A stretch of 64,000 nt of DNA, from contig OY829538.1 in NCBI GenBank assembly GCA_963691705.1, positions 74,716,781 through 74,780,780 of the forward strand, given 5' to 3'. The stretch is from Viola odorata (lineage: Eukaryota > Streptophyta > Magnoliopsida > Malpighiales > Violaceae). The position numbers and the translations under genes are program-made. The notes beneath the pieces were generated by a model. That model was not told where the DNA came from. It saw only the letters and a program-made list of their open reading frames with translations, and made no database searches. Positions 11,821 to 25,508 of this stretch are shown piece by piece. Positions within the stretch are counted from its first letter, which is position 1; each line of letters starts with the position of its first letter.

Positions 11821-12770
11821 TTAAAACTATCTATCTATAGTTATTTAGTATATAGAAAAAAAATAGTATTTTCGTTAAGGGTAAATTAATAGTTACGTTA
11901 ATAATTAGAATAAAAATATATAGGAACATTGAGCATGGTTGCTTTTTTTATTAGCATAGGTATGACCGTATTTATTACATTTTTTCTTCAATTTATATAA
12001 TATTATTAAAATTATTTTTTATAATAATTTTAAAATGAAAATAGTTAATTGTTTTTGCTTTGACTAATTATTCAGTTGTTTGAAATAAAATTTTCAAAAG
12101 GATAGGTTATTTTTACCTTCATATAATAATTTTGGAAGTAAAACACATGTTACCTTATTTTAAATTGGATATGTTATTAATTATAATTACAATATCATAA
12201 ATTAAACATTTGATATATGTTATAAAGATAATATATACTAATCGGTTAAATTATAATCTCATGTACATCCACCGCTTGAAGTCATTTGAACCGGTTGATT
12301 ATGGTATTTCATCACATTAGGTAGGGCTAATATCTTCTTACCTTCACATAATAATTCTTGCGGTAAGCACATGTGAGTCCGTGACCTTATTTTAAATTGC
12401 ATATGTAATTGTAATTACAACATAAAAAAATTGAACACATGATCTTGTGAATATGGAATCTAAATTTTACTTTTATTTTTGATTATTTGTTTATTAAAAA
12501 ATTTCATGATAAAATATCTTTTTTTGTGAGAAAAAACGCTAGTTAGCGCCGGTAAAATATCCCAATTATATCATGATTAAGTCAATAATTCATCCTATCG
12601 GGTGGGATAGTTAATAGATGGATCCCGGCATAAATTGGTATGCATAGTAACAAAATATCTTATTAAACAAACGTTTAGACTCAAATTAAAAAAACAATGA
12701 TTACGAAAAATTGAAATCACCGTTTAAAAATTAAGGAAAATGAAGAAAATTGTGATTAATTATGTTTTAA
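11821..12770. repeat. Intergenic duplication, copy 2, extended
   Basis: The first half repeats 10515-11038. The second half, from about 12240, matches 32520-33060 upstream of NLR gene C (AATATCTTCTTACCTTC.CATAATAATTCTTGCGGTAAGC). Copy 2 therefore links the spacers before B and C and supports whole-block tandem duplication of promoter plus gene. Confidence 0.7.
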
Positions 12771-13420
12771 GGAAAACGTATTTAATGCCAATTTAACATA
12801 AATAAAATAAATTTGATTCAGTACCCAAAAATACATTGTTTGTATGAAAACATACCGGTTTGTGAAAAAGACATTTTGAATTTGGAAATTTTAACAAATA
12901 AAGAAGATGGTCGACACGCTACTTATTTGTTCGCTATTCTTTTTCCCGCTTTAAAGAAAAGAAATAGTGTCAAATCAACCCTGCGTTGGATTCCAATATT
13001 AGGTACAAACAGATAGTAGTATCAAATATTTTCACGTTTTATGAGGTTAAAAAAAGTAAAATGTAGTATATTGTAAAAATAAAATTTGGATTTGAATTTT
13101 TTTCTTAAAAAAAAGAATAAAAGACAGCCAGGGGAAAGAAAAGAAAAAAAAGTATATGCCCTGATGAAATTATTTGATATTATGTCATAGTCTATTCTTA
13201 AAATTTATTGGTGCAAGTTAGCAAAATATTGAATTTTTTTCCTTTTAAAATAATTGTAGGGCTTATATTTTTTTTTAAGTGGTGTGAATTATGTGAATCC
13301 TAAATCGAATACATCTAATATTTTTTCTCTTTATGAAGTGGTTAAAAAGTGAAATGTATATTGTAAGATATATAAAATTTGAATTTGATTCTTTTCTAGA
13401 AAAAGAGAGAGTAAAAGATA

Positions 13421-13680
13421 CTCCCTCCGTCCCACAAAGGATGACGTTTTAGCTTTTGCTTTTACTGTTTCGGCACGTATCTTAAAACGGCCGGCAGACG
13501 ACCTATTTGAGACAATTTTGCCCCAAATTTTTTCTGGGAAGTACGTTAAGGATTAACGTACGTTCAAAAAAAAATTCGGATTTTTTTGGGGTCAAATAGT
13601 GCCTCATCCGGCCTCCTCGATATACGTTCCCTACTGAATATTGGGATGCGAGGAAGTCATCCTTTGTGGGACGGAGGGAG
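13421..13680. mobile_element. Intact Stowaway-like (Tc1/mariner-type) MITE
   Basis: It is 260 bp with perfect 25-bp terminal inverted repeats beginning CTCCCTCCGTCCCACAAAGG, and a TA on each side (13419-13420 and 13681-13682), as expected for Stowaway target choice. A near-identical element lies inverted at 34989-35248. There is no coding capacity. The perfect ends suggest a recent insertion. Confidence 0.92.
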
Positions 13681-14096
13681 TAATTAATTAGTCAAAGAAA
13701 AGAAATAGTGTCAAATCACCCATACTCTTGTCCTCAATATTTGAATCACACCTCATTTTATTTTTTTCAATTTGAACTCCAAATTGACCAATTTTATCAA
13801 AATACACTTTAATTAAGCCGTCTTAATACTTTGCTCGATCACTCTTCAAATGGTGAATTATCATTTTAATTTTGAATTTGATTTATTTTTGGTATTTTCA
13901 TGTCACCATGTGATATGTAAAGAGAGAAAGAAAATTCTCATGTCATATTTTTTATTTTCTTTAATTTTTATGTCGACAATTATAATGATTTTTTTAGAAG
14001 TGACTAAATATATTTTAAAATAATTTTGAAATTAGAAAGTACTTTGTTAAAATTGATAAGCGTAAAGTGTGATTTGGATTCGCATATACCATCACT

Positions 14097-15840
14097 TTGC
14101 GCCCCCCCTCTCTCTCCCTCTGCAGCTTACTACTAGTAAAAGTCTTTCTTTCAGGCTACCAGAGTTCTTCACTTCAATTTTTCCATTTTTTCCTTTCTCA
14201 GAGGCTACCAGAATTTCAATTTACATATACCTCACAGCAACAAAATTGTCAAAATCATGTTGGAAGAGTCATATATATATATATCTTTTTACGGTCTAAA
14301 ATTATTTGAGCGTAATTAATCTTTTATTTAAAATCAGCAGGGAAAATATATTTGAACACCAAAAAATAATAGAAACTTACATGAAAAAATTAAAATTAAG
14401 AAAAAGAGAGAGGAAGAAGTAGAAGAAAGTCCGCAGGGATAACACACTCCGAGGTATCTAAAGTTATTATTTTCATTTTAATGAAACTAACTACTCTCTC
14501 TATTCTATAACGACTTTCACTTATAAATATGTAGATTAATTAGTATAAAACTTTTCTAATTTAATTAAAAATTTAGGTTTGAATTTTAGATATACAATTA
14601 TACAGATTAAAACTTATAAAAATAATAAAAACTGACATTTTTTAAAGATAAGAAAAAGTGAAAAAAAATAGCTTAAATAATATGGGATGGAGAGAGTAGT
14701 TGTTTTGGGAACACACCATTGGTTGGCACGTCAATTTATTATTAATAGCGGAATTAATAATGGTGATGAAGATTATTGGTTAAATATTATAAATGGTCTG
14801 AGGAGTCAGACCAACTACTCACTAGCACCAGAGTTCACATAATCACATTTATTTACATTGCCAGTTTCAACGTGTACATACAGTGTGATACAGAACAAAA
14901 ACACTCACATGCAAGTTTAAATTCCATCTACCATAAAAAAATGAAATAAAAAAGAAGTGAAAATTGCATTCACCAACAGTACACCCGAGTACATTATCAT
15001 CACCCGAGTTCTTCACTTCAAATTTTCTTCTTTTGTTTCTCACACTTAAATCATCAACCAAGAAGCCCAGAAGTCAAGAAAGAAAAAGAAATGGAAAATG
15101 TATAACTGATTTCCTATTTCTTTTTCTTTTTTCATCTATTTTTCTACGTGTTTCTTCAAAGTTGATTGAAATATGTATATATGGTTTCTCACTCACAAAA
15201 GTTGTTTCTTTTCTGGTCAGGATTAGCAAACTCAAGATAGAAGAAGGTTACCAGATGTATACCGGAAACATTCCAATCTAATACATAAGGTAATTATTGT
15301 TTTTTAATTTTTTAATTCACACGTGACATTTTTATATTATTTTTTATGATGTGATGTTTCAGGTCAAAATGTTATCTCAATAATTTTTTTTTAAAAAAAA
15401 ATTAAAAAATTAAAAATTTTCTAAAAAAATCAGAATTTTTTTCGAAATACTTCCAAAAAAAACTGAGTTGTTTTTTAAAATTATAAAAATATGAATAAAA
15501 CTTAAAATTATTAAAAATACAAAAAACCATTATATAATCTGTTTTTTTTTTAAATCACCATCATCTGTTTATTTCATCTGGCCGGCGTTGCTAACTCACA
15601 AATCTAAAGAATCAACCACTCTCGACTTATAAAATCTCAAATGGAGAATTACCAATCCAAAATGGATCTAATTGCTTAGATGCTTATGTTACCGATTCAT
15701 TACAAATTTTCTTAGCTTCTCTGCAAAGTAGAAAGATGCAATATCAGTTTTAATTTCATCTACTGCGAACGCACTGTAATGGCGTGCGTTTCAATTTGCA
15801 AAGGAGTATTTATAATTTTTTTCTCGCTTGAATTTGACAG
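14097..15840 (+). promoter_or_regulatory. Upstream region, leader and 5'UTR intron of NLR copy B
   Basis: The CT-rich patch and CTACCAGAGTTCTTCACTTCAATTTTTCC leader occur at 14097-14190 and again, more completely, at 15004-15100. The leader has thus been partly duplicated, with about 0.8 kb between the halves that contains a MITE. The leader ends at 15289 (ACATAAG|GTAATT). The likely acceptor is TTTGACAG at 15833-15840, giving a 551-bp intron. Confidence 0.45.
14494..14696. mobile_element. Stowaway-like MITE, second family
   Basis: The ends TA-CTCTCTCTATTCTATAACG and ATATGGGATGGAGAGAG-TA form an imperfect inverted repeat with flanking TA. The interior differs from the 13421 family. It is 203 bp and noncoding. 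Confidence 0.7.
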
Positions 15841-15857
15841 TGCTGTTGTTGTGCGTT

Positions 15858-17090
15858 ATGGACTTTATCTTGAGTACGATTGCTCCTCTTGTTTTTGAGT
15901 ATTCAATTGGCCCCATCGCACAACATGTTAGTTATCCTTTCAACTACAAGGGTAATGTTAGGAGTCTAGAGGAACGAGTGAAAGAACTGAAGAGTGCGCG
16001 AGATAGGCTGCAACATTTGGTGGATGAACATAGAAGAAACGGGAGAGAAATTGATCAGGATGTTCTAGATTGGTTGAAGGATGTGGGTGGGTTTATTGAG
16101 GAGGAGGAAGCAGAGCTCGTCCTTGCTAATGAAAAAACAAGGAAGAAATGCTGTCTCGGATTTTGTCCGAATTTGAAGACACGTTACCAAGTTAGCAAGA
16201 AAGCAGAGCAGAAAGCAGGGGCTGTTGTAAGTTTCTCGGAAAAAAATGGAACATTTTCTACTCATTATCACACCCCGGCTTTGCAATGGACCGGGGGATT
16301 CTCTTCCAAAGATTTTGAGGCCTTGGAATCTAGGATGTCGATCTTGAAAGACATCATGAATGCTTTAACGAGTGTTGATGTCAATACAATCGGAGTGCAT
16401 GGAGTTGGGGGAGTGGGAAAGACCACACTTGCCAGAGAGGTCGGTAGAAAGGCGAGAGAGGAAAAACCATTTGATGAGGTGGTCATGGTCACTGTCACGG
16501 TAGACGTGGATGTTATAAACATCCAAAAAACAATTGCAGACTTGTTGGGCCTCAAGTTTAATGAGGAAAGTAAAGAGGGAGGAGCGGCTCGATTGTGCGA
16601 GAGACTGAAGAAGGAGAAGAAGATTCTTATAATTCTAGACGATTTATGGAAGAAGCTTAAGTTGGAGGAAGTGGGGATACCGCAGCCTGATGAACACAAT
16701 GGGTGCAAGCTACTCTTGACGTCTAGAGATTTGGATGTTTTATCCAATGAAATGGGTAGTCAAAAGAACTTTTCAATTAGTGCTTTAGCCGAGGATGAAG
16801 CTTGGGACCTATTTAAAAAGATGGCAAACAGTAGTTTTGATGACCCTGATTTGCAATGCATAGCGAAGGACGTGGCTAAGGTGTGTGCTGGTTTACCAAT
16901 TGCCATTGTAACAGTTGCGAGTTCGTTGAAGAGTAAAAGTTTGCCGGAATGGAGGAATGCCTTAAATGAACTAAATGCTATTCCTTCGAGAGGCCTTACA
17001 GAAATGCAGGCTACAGTGTATCGCCCTATAGAATTCAGTTACAATAAATTAGACAGTGGGGAGCTTCAATCAACTTTTCTTCTTTGTTGA
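15858..17090 (+). CDS. Open CC-NB-ARC fragment at the start of NLR copy B
   Basis: From ATG 15858 this frame gives 410 residues: a CC domain without EDVID (helices around SLEERVKELKSARDRLQHLV), the KKCCLGFCPN segment, P-loop GVGGVGKTT, kinase-2 ILIILDDLW, RNBS-B and CAGLPIA, ending right after RNBS-D. A CC-NB product without ARC2 and LRR resembles truncated NLRs known in plants, but here it arises from a deletion and may simply be debris. The alternative TTG ten codons upstream is not a credible plant start. Confidence 0.55.
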   Translation: MDFILSTIAPLVFEYSIGPIAQHVSYPFNYKGNVRSLEERVKELKSARDRLQHLVDEHRRNGREIDQDVLDWLKDVGGFIEEEEAELVLANEKTRKKCCLGFCPNLKTRYQVSKKAEQKAGAVVSFSEKNGTFSTHYHTPALQWTGGFSSKDFEALESRMSILKDIMNALTSVDVNTIGVHGVGGVGKTTLAREVGRKAREEKPFDEVVMVTVTVDVDVINIQKTIADLLGLKFNEESKEGGAARLCERLKKEKKILIILDDLWKKLKLEEVGIPQPDEHNGCKLLLTSRDLDVLSNEMGSQKNFSISALAEDEAWDLFKKMANSSFDDPDLQCIAKDVAKVCAGLPIAIVTVASSLKSKSLPEWRNALNELNAIPSRGLTEMQATVYRPIEFSYNKLDSGELQSTFLLC

Positions 17091-20000
17091 TGAGCTTCAA
17101 GAGGAGTTGGCTATACAACAATGTCGATGAGCTTCAAGAGGAGTTGCAATGCCCAAATCTGGACCTCATTCATATTGATTGTAACGATGGTGATTTGCAG
17201 TTACCAGACCTCCTCTTCAAAGGACTAGATAAGCTTAAAGTCTTAAGTTTGACTAGCTTTAACTTTTCATCTTTTCCTTCCTCTGTTGGTTTATTGAAAA
17301 ACCTTAAAACGTTGTGCTTTTACGACTCATCTGAGCTGGGAGACATAGGAATTGTTGGGGAATTAAAGAAGTTAGAAGTGCTAAGTTTTGCCAAGTCCAA
17401 TATTAGGTGTTTACCGACAGAGATCGGTGAGTTGACTAAGCTCAAGTTGTTAGATTTGAGCGATTGCTACACACTTGAGGTAATTCCTTCTAATGTTCTG
17501 TCGAAATTGTCTCGCTTAGAAGAATTGTACATGGCTAATAGCTTTGTTAGGTGGGAAATCGAAGGAGGAGACAATGCAAGTCTCACTGAGCTGAAACAAT
17601 TGCACTCCCTAAGCAATTTAGAGATTGCCATTCGAGATGCAAATTTAATACCAGAAGGTGTTTTCTCTAAAAGGTTGTGTAGATATAGAATATTTATTGG
17701 TGAAGGTAGATGGGATTGGGACAAAGAAAGAGAAACCGTGAAGACGCTGAAACTGATGCTTGGTGCAAACATCAATATGCAGAATGGAGTTTTGCAGTTA
17801 TTGAAGGAAACTGAAGACCTATATTTGAATGATGTCAAGAACATTCTCTGCGAATTAGACAGTGACGGCTTTCCAAAACTCAGGCACCTTCATCTCTGTG
17901 ATAGTCCTGGGGTTACATATTTAATTGACATGATTGAAAGTGCTCCTTTAGTTGCCTTTCCATTGTTAGAGACTTTGGCTCTTGAGAATTTGGTTTCTCT
18001 GGAAAAGATTTGCCAATATATGCTCAAAATGCAGCCTTTCAGCAAACTAAGGTATGTTAAAGTGAAACGCTGTAATAAATTGACACATCTCTTCTCATTC
18101 TTGGTGGCGCAAGGGATGTTACAACTTCAAGAAGTCAAAGTAAGCCATTGCGGGAGCATGGAAGAGATTGTTGGTGAAGAAAATAAATTAGCACATACCG
18201 GTAAAAGCGAAGCAACCAAGCCGATTGTGTTTTCTCAACTGCACATCTTATCCTTGAAGTTCTTACCTAAGCTCAAAAGTTTTTTCTCGAAAGCAAAGCA
18301 GCTACGTTTATCTAAGAAGAAATCAAGGCTTTCAAAAGCTACTTCAAAACAAGACCCGAGGACTACAATCACGCCGCTTCTCAATGGCCAGGTATTTTAC
18401 TTATCAATGTCGTTTGCTATATATTAATGTAGACAAGCAACACAAGTAGCATACCATATGAAATAAATTGCAAATTCTTGGCGCAGATTTCATTCCCCAA
18501 TTTGAAGAACTTGTATTTGAAATCAATTAGTTGCGATACACTATGGTATGGCCCGCTTGCAGCTGTTGGGAATTCATTTCACAATTTGACGGAATTGATT
18601 GTTTTTAAATGTGAAAATATGAAATATGTATTTTCTTATTCTCTAATTAAACACCTTTGTCAACTCAAAAAACTTAGTCTAACTAATTGCGAAGAAATGG
18701 AAGAGGTAATAGGCATGGAAGAAGGATCGGAAGAAGACAAGCACTGTATGAATAATAAAGTGATAGTGTTCCCTGAGTTGCTGCACCTTCAATTATGCTA
18801 TCTTCGGAAACTCAAAAGATTTTGCAAGGGTTATCTACTTGAGTGTCCATTGTTGAAAGAATTGGAAATTTCCAGATGCCCTGATCTGAAGACATTCATC
18901 ACCCGAGTGAGATTGGAGGAAATGGACCAAAATGCAACACCAACACTTCTACCTCCAGCTCTATTCGATGATATGGTATATTTTAGTTTTTTACTTTTCA
19001 TTTTACTATTTATTTGTATTTTTTTAATATTGTTTGATTTTGCAAAATCGGTTAAATATGACAGGTTGCCTTTCCTAGCTTAGTTGAGATGGACATCTGG
19101 GTCCTGGATAGCATGGAAAATCTATGGCATAGCCAACTTGCTCCACGCTCTTTTGGTGAATTGAGAAAATTGAGTATTTGTGAATGTTCGAAGCTACCAA
19201 AAGTTTTCCCATCAGTTCTGCTAGGGAGATTCCAGAAATTGGAGAAGTTGGAAGTAGTGGGTTCTAGCTTGGTAGAGGAAATATTTGAAGTTGAAGGGTC
19301 AAATAATCATGTGATCTCCTTTCAATTGAGGGACTTGACATTAGTAGGGTTGCCCAAATTGAAGAATGTATTTCCGTACTCCATAGCTACACATCTACAG
19401 AAACTTGAAAGTATTGGCATAGCAGGCACTGGGGTGGAGGAGATAGTTGCAAAGGCCGAGATGAATGGAGAAACAACTGTTTTTACCCCTTGCTTTGAGT
19501 TCCCTGAGTTGACTGAGCTTATATTTCGAGACGTGCCAGAATTGAGAAGATGGTATCCAGGGATGTATACTTTAATGTTGCCCAAGCTAAAACAATTATA
19601 TATACCGCCGTCATTTGCAACTGATGAAATGCCTCTCTTGTTACCCAGAAAGGTTTGAACTCTGTACTTAGCTGCTGCTCTACATTACATATTTTTGTGT
19701 TTTCAGTTTTCTATTAAAGAACTAATTTCTTTATTACGTATGTTATGTATGTTATGAGGTCGATCTCTAATATAATCATTATTTTATAAAAAAAGGTGAG
19801 AAAAATAAAATAAAAGAATAAAGTTTTTTTCTTGTTTGATTGTGTTAAATGGTTAAGGTAATAAACTTCACACTTATTTGGATTAAAAAGGAAGGAAACG
19901 GTTTAAACTTTAATTATTGGAAAAAAATGGCGTTTATAGGAATTCAGATTACTTATCTTAATAAAACGAGATTGGTTTAATTTTTTTCTTGATCTCAGAT

Positions 20001-23000
20001 TTTATAGGAATTCAGTTGCAATAAATTATTTAAGACTTTTTATTCCATTTCTCTGTTTCGAAGGTCTTCTGTAATTTGGAAGAATTGGCACTAGATGGTG
20101 GTGACTCCAAAACATGGGGTGACGATTTTCCAGCCAATCTATTTTCCACGTTGAAGGTTCTCCGACTATCCAACCTTGGCGAAGATAAGTGGAGAGGAAT
20201 CCCAGTGAGCCTCGTACAAGAATTCCACAACTTGGAAGACCTCTCCGTTGGACTTTCTGCCTTTGAAGAACTATTCTCCTTTGATGGATCAGTTGCCCCT
20301 GACGTTGTTGAGGACCATTACAACTGTCCTCAAAGCCTCCTCCCGCCATTGAAGCACTTACAACTGTGGAGTCTTCGTCATATGCGATACATATGCGGGC
20401 AACAGAATCATGTTTTCCACTTGTCTCCACTGTTTCGAAGTCTCGAGACTCTTTGCTGTCAGAGTTTGGTCAGTGTAGCACCTTCCAGTGCTGTCTCTTT
20501 TCAAAATCTCACCTCTCTGATTTTAGACGGCTGCCTCAAATTAGTACACATAGTTACAACCACAACAGCCAAAAGTCTGAGTAACCTGGCAACGTTGGAG
20601 GTAGTTTGTTGCAGTATGCTGACAGAGATAGTAGAAGAGAATGAAGGAGAAGATGAGGAGATTACTTTCACCAAGCTGCAAAAGCTGAGACTTGATCATC
20701 TTCAGAGTCTCACAAGCTTCTGCTCCGGAAATTATGGTTTCAGCTTCCCTTGTTTGAATGAGGTGATTGTCGTGGGATGCCCAAGGATGAAGCTTCTCTC
20801 CAGGACTACGAAATGTATACTTTAATAAAGACATGAACAAAAAGCGTTGGGAAGGAAACCTTAATGCCACCATACAACAGCTTCACACCGAAATGGTATA
20901 TATATGTATATGTTAGTATCTCATGCAATTCTAATTTTATCTGTCTCTCAATATTGTTCTTGATTAATAATATAATTTTTGGTTCACTTGGTAGGTTGGA
21001 TTTGAAAGCTTTATGAGTTTGAAACTCTCAGAATTTCCTGAATTAAGAGAGATATGGCATGACCAACTTCTTGTCAAATTATTCAGCCAATTGAGGTGGT
21101 TGGAGGTGGATGAGTGTTCTTATATCTCAACAGCTGTCCCATTCAATCTTATGCCATACCTAGGAAATTTGGACTCTCTGAGTGTGAGCAAGTGTGATTC
21201 CCTGGAAGGAGTGTTTGACTTGGAAAAGTTGCTACTAAATCCTAATGTTAGGCTGCTGCCTGACTTAGATGAGTTGTGCTTGAATGATCTACCAAGATTG
21301 CACCATATTTTCCCCACCCATCCTCCACCAATTTTTGAGTTCAAAAATCTTGGGATCACTGAAACTATGCAATTGCAGCAGCTTGAAAAACGTACTTACA
21401 ACATCAATGGCACTGTGCCTGGTGAAACTCATGACCATTGAAATAATAAATTGCATTGCTTTGGAAGAAATAATCACACAGGAGGAGAATGCAGGGGAAT
21501 CAGTAGCAAAAGTACAAGACATCTTCATATTCCCTCGACTCCAAATTATTGTTCTCGATTCCTTGCCTAACTTAATCAGCTTCAATTCAGGAAGTGGCAT
21601 CCTAGATTTTTCATCCTTAGAAAAGATCACTGTCGACAATTGTCCTAATATGAAGCCATTTATCTCATCATTTCTAAGGGGACAAGGGTCAAAGGCGGTT
21701 GATGAAATTCAACCTGTAGCAACTACATTACTGTTTGATGATGATAAGGTCAGTTTGCTAATGGAAAACATCTTCCTACGATTCTTTTTACAGTATGTCT
21801 TCTCCAATTTCGATCTGTTTTTGCAGTATGTCTCCGTCACAAATTTGATCCAATCCTTATTTTTTTTTCTTGTTTTTACTTTTTTAATTTCCCATAAGTG
21901 CAATGTTTATATGAGCATGACCTTGTTTGAACAAACACATTTTTGGTTCTCATAGTAGGAAACTTCATCTTGTTATCCGTCCTGTGAATGCTCTACAAAT
22001 AGAAAGCAAGGGATGTAAAATGTTTTTCCATGATCGGTTTTCCAGGTTGCATTTCCAAAGTTGACAGAATTGCGAATGGATTGGAATGATGCTATGGAAG
22101 AGATAGGTCGTGGACAATTTCAAGCTGAGTTCTTTTGCCAACTGCGTACTCTTGCAATCATAAACCTTCCTGATCACCTTCTTACTTTCCCCCCCCCCCC
22201 ACTTCCTTCTAAGATTCCTCAATGTAGAAAACCTCACTTTGGAAAATGCCATGTTTGAAGAGATAACCATACATGAGGGGACAAATGGTGAGAATACATC
22301 TGTTGGGAGTCTCGAGAAGTTAAGGAAACTGACACTGGCTAAACTTCCCAAGATCGTGCATTTAGCCCGGGAAGGCTCTCCACTATGTGCCATTTTTCAA
22401 AATCTAAAAACGTTGGAAGTATACGAGTGTGGGATATTGGAAACTTTGCTTCCATCTATCATATCTTTCCAGTCTCTTACGACTCTACAAGTATCAAAAT
22501 GCCATAATTTGTCATATTTGATGACTTGCACAGCAGCTAAATCTCTGGGGCAGCTCACTAAAATGAGCATAGCTGAATGCCAGATGCTTGAGCAGATAGT
22601 AGAAAATGTGGAAAATGTGGCAGAAAGTGGGGTTACCCTTACCAAATTGGAATGCTTGGAGCTTCATTGTTTACCAAGCCTCGTAGGTTTCTCGCTATGG
22701 AACTGTGCATTTACATTTCCATCTCTGAAAGATGTAGTTGTGAGAGAATGCCCCAAGATGAAAATCTTTTCTCAGGGTGTCGTAACCGCGCCTAAACTAA
22801 GGAGAGTACGACAGACGGAAGGAAAAGAGAAGTGGTGCTGGGAGGACAGCCTTAATGCTACCATACAAAAATTATACACGGTATGTCTAATTTCAGAATT
22901 TACTTCTCCTATCATTGATGATAGGATTTACTTCTGTCAACATGAACCAACCGATTCTCTATTCTCTTACATCAGTATCAATTGTTTCACTGTCTTCCTG

Positions 23001-23003
23001 TAG

Positions 23004-24742
23004 GATCAAGCAATGCTGGAGTCCAGTCAACCAAGCTCGCCTAAAAGGTCGAACTTAGATGTTGAGGCTGTCCATGAAATTAAGAATCCAAGTGTTACAA
23101 AAGATTTGTCTCCTGATACTATTTCAAAACACAATGAAGCTGAGGTAACGAAAATCACCTCAACTTATTACCAACATTGTCAAGCAAATATAGATCATAA
23201 GGTATTTCTCTCTTCCATCTAGAAACACATTTCTTAACTCGATTTTTAATATGTTCACAACATTCTGAGTGCAGGAGGATCCTATACAGGATCTAAGTTT
23301 CTCAACTCCCGTGGATATTCGCAGCATTTCGCAAGCACAAATGGATGATTGCTCAACTGATCAGGTTCTTTTCTTTTTCTACTTTGGACTAAGCTCTATG
23401 TACTTTTAATTCTAGATGATACGAATCCGATGAAATGTACCCTCACAGGGCAAAACCATTCCTCCATCTTCAACTGAGCAGAGTGTCAATGTGTTTGAAA
23501 GGCCGGCTTCAGATTCCTGCAAAGATCACTTCTCCAAACCTGTTTTCAAAGGTCTCTTACCTGAACATAAGATGACTCAAATTCCCTCAACATACCAACA
23601 TTCTCGTACAATTGCAGAATATGATCAGGTACTTCTCTCACCTTTCATCACGAAACACATTTCTTAACTTGATTATAATATGTCCACCTCAACACTCCGA
23701 GTGTAGGAGCATCCTACCCTAAATCAAAGTTCCTCGACAGCCATGGAGATGGGAAATTGCTTTCTTTCCCAAGAGCAAGTGGTAGCTCATTCTCTCTTTC
23801 GATTTTCTCTTTCTATGCACATTTTCTTTTTCTTTTTTACTTTTCAGAGTGATGTTTTAACAGACAGTCAAAATCCTCATAGGACTAAACTATTTTCTTG
23901 TGTCTTTAATTCAGCTTAGTGACGCAATTCCTGCCCCCTATGCTGCTCCTGAACCAGCAATTGTGTCAACTTCAGAATCTAAAAACAGGACACTTTCCTC
24001 TCTCGAGCTAACATCTAGTCTTTTCTCCGAACCAAGTTCAAAACCTCCATCTTTTCCGATTACAGAGATCGAGTCTATGAATCATGCGACCAGCAGTAAA
24101 AAACCACCAAACATAACTCCATCTTCTTTTCAGCCTGCGTTAAGCTTAATTACTCCCGCTGAATCCTGCAACTCCATCCTTGAGACCGACGGGTACTCAA
24201 TGTCTATGCATGTGATGAAGAATGTGTTATCAAAACCTTTGACCGAAGTGGCGAGTTCGACCGATAGAGTTTTGTTGCTATCCACCTTGAAGAACCTAAG
24301 GAAGTGCCAATGTCATCTTCTGAATGCTCAGCAAATTGAAGCAATTCAAGTTTTCATTGAAAATTTCGATACTTTTGTAGCATACCATCCTTTTCATGAG
24401 AACCAAATTGAGCAGGTTGGTGCTTTTAAGTTGTGTGTTGAAGACAAGAAAAAAGAAATCACAATGCTCAAGAACCATTATGAAGATCTTGCTCAGAAAT
24501 CAACGAGTCTTGGTGCAGCCGAAGAAGCATTGAGAAAAAGACTACGAGAGATTGAGGAAGAAAAGAATAAGATTCGAGAAGATATGGAAGATGTTCGTGC
24601 CAAGATCGCTACTGATAGTGGAACGCTGGAAGAAGCATACACATTTTTTGTGCCAGAATTTGACAGGGAACAGAAGGAAGCTGAAGCTAAAGTTTGCACT
24701 AGTAATAGTCAGTGGGCTAAGATGAGGAGCTTATTTACTTAA
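23004..24742 (+). other. Tail exons of NLR copy B, still open
   Basis: Exons of 66, 30, 60 and 25 codons and the 276-codon last exon (stop included) keep frame, splice sites and the SNSQWAKMRSLFT ending although the upstream gene is broken. The coiled coil differs from A at a few sites (EALRKRLREIEEEKNKIRED). Intact tail frames after a dead LRR region suggest that the upstream lesions are recent. Confidence 0.65.
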
Positions 24743-25508
24743 GTTACTACATGTGCTTTTTTACCAACTATAGTTTGCCTACGCACGTGCGACAAAGTTG
24801 ATAACAAAAAAACTGTGCACATTAGGTTGGAGATTCAACCATTATTGAAGTTTTATTGCGTTCATGCCACGTGAATTAATAAATGAAAAGGGGAAAAAAA
24901 CATTGTAAAATCCAGTCTAAGCAATAGTTTTTTTTGTTTTTTTGAAATTGCAACTTTATGCTTGACAATGTTCAACTTTTTCAATACAAAAGCAAGTTCA
25001 AATATTTTCTTCATATAATGGAAATCAACAAACAAACACCATAGATAAATTGGGCCATTCTCATTTTAAAAATTGAGTGAAAAAAAATAGGAGGAAAATA
25101 TTTTAATTTGACGAGAAGACAGGAGAGATCAGACATACGAGTTTGGAAATGTAAGTGTACCAACCTCACAAATTTGCCTCAAGGGTCCGCATATCCCCAT
25201 GGTTAAAGATAGTGTTAAATGAAAATTTTGAATTACCTTATAATTTTTTCCATATACTTAGAAAAAAATAAAGTAACAGCAAGAATGATATATATATATA
25301 TAACACAATTTCTTATCTTTCCATCTTTATCCTCCAAGTAACATCAGTCTCTAACTTCATTAATCAATAATTAATAATTGTCCCATATAATTAAAAAAAA
25401 ATTGACATGTCCTCTTCAAAATAAAAATCTAACTCTAGACTACACATTTAAAATCCCTCTCCCTCCTCCCCTCAATTCCCAAAACCCAATTCTATAACTC
25501 TAACAAAA
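24743..25508. other. 3' flank of copy B and spacer before the CNGC fragment
   Basis: About 24743-25010 is shared with the 3' flank of C (48193-48480), including GTGCACATTAGGTTGGAGATTC. The rest is AT-rich with a short TATATA run near 25288. There is no gene. Confidence 0.5.

Larger units (their letters stand above)
15858..24742 (+). pseudogene. NLR copy B: CC-NB-ARC-LRR pseudogene with several lesions
   Basis: It has the same architecture as C. Blocks: 15858-18391, 18487-18975, 19065-19652, 20064-20895, 20995-21748, 22046-22880, 23004-23201, 23275-23364, 23449-23628, 23707-23781, 23915-24742. The CC and NB-ARC are intact up to RNBS-D (FLLC), then TGA at 17088-17090. Relative to C, 318 bases are replaced by 38, a net loss of 280 that removes the ARC2/MHD region and shifts frame. 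Further lesions are a short deletion in exon 4 giving a stop near 20823, one extra G in exon 5 near 21351 (CTTGGGATC against CTTGGATC), and a run of 12 C at 22189-22200 in exon 6, where C has eight bases. The tail exons remain open. At most a 410-residue CC-NB-ARC fragment could be translated. Confidence 0.9.

Noticed and set aside
12813..13016. 67-residue frame in the spacer before copy B
   Set aside because: No domain, no conservation in the matching spacer upstream of gene C, and AT-rich composition like its surroundings.
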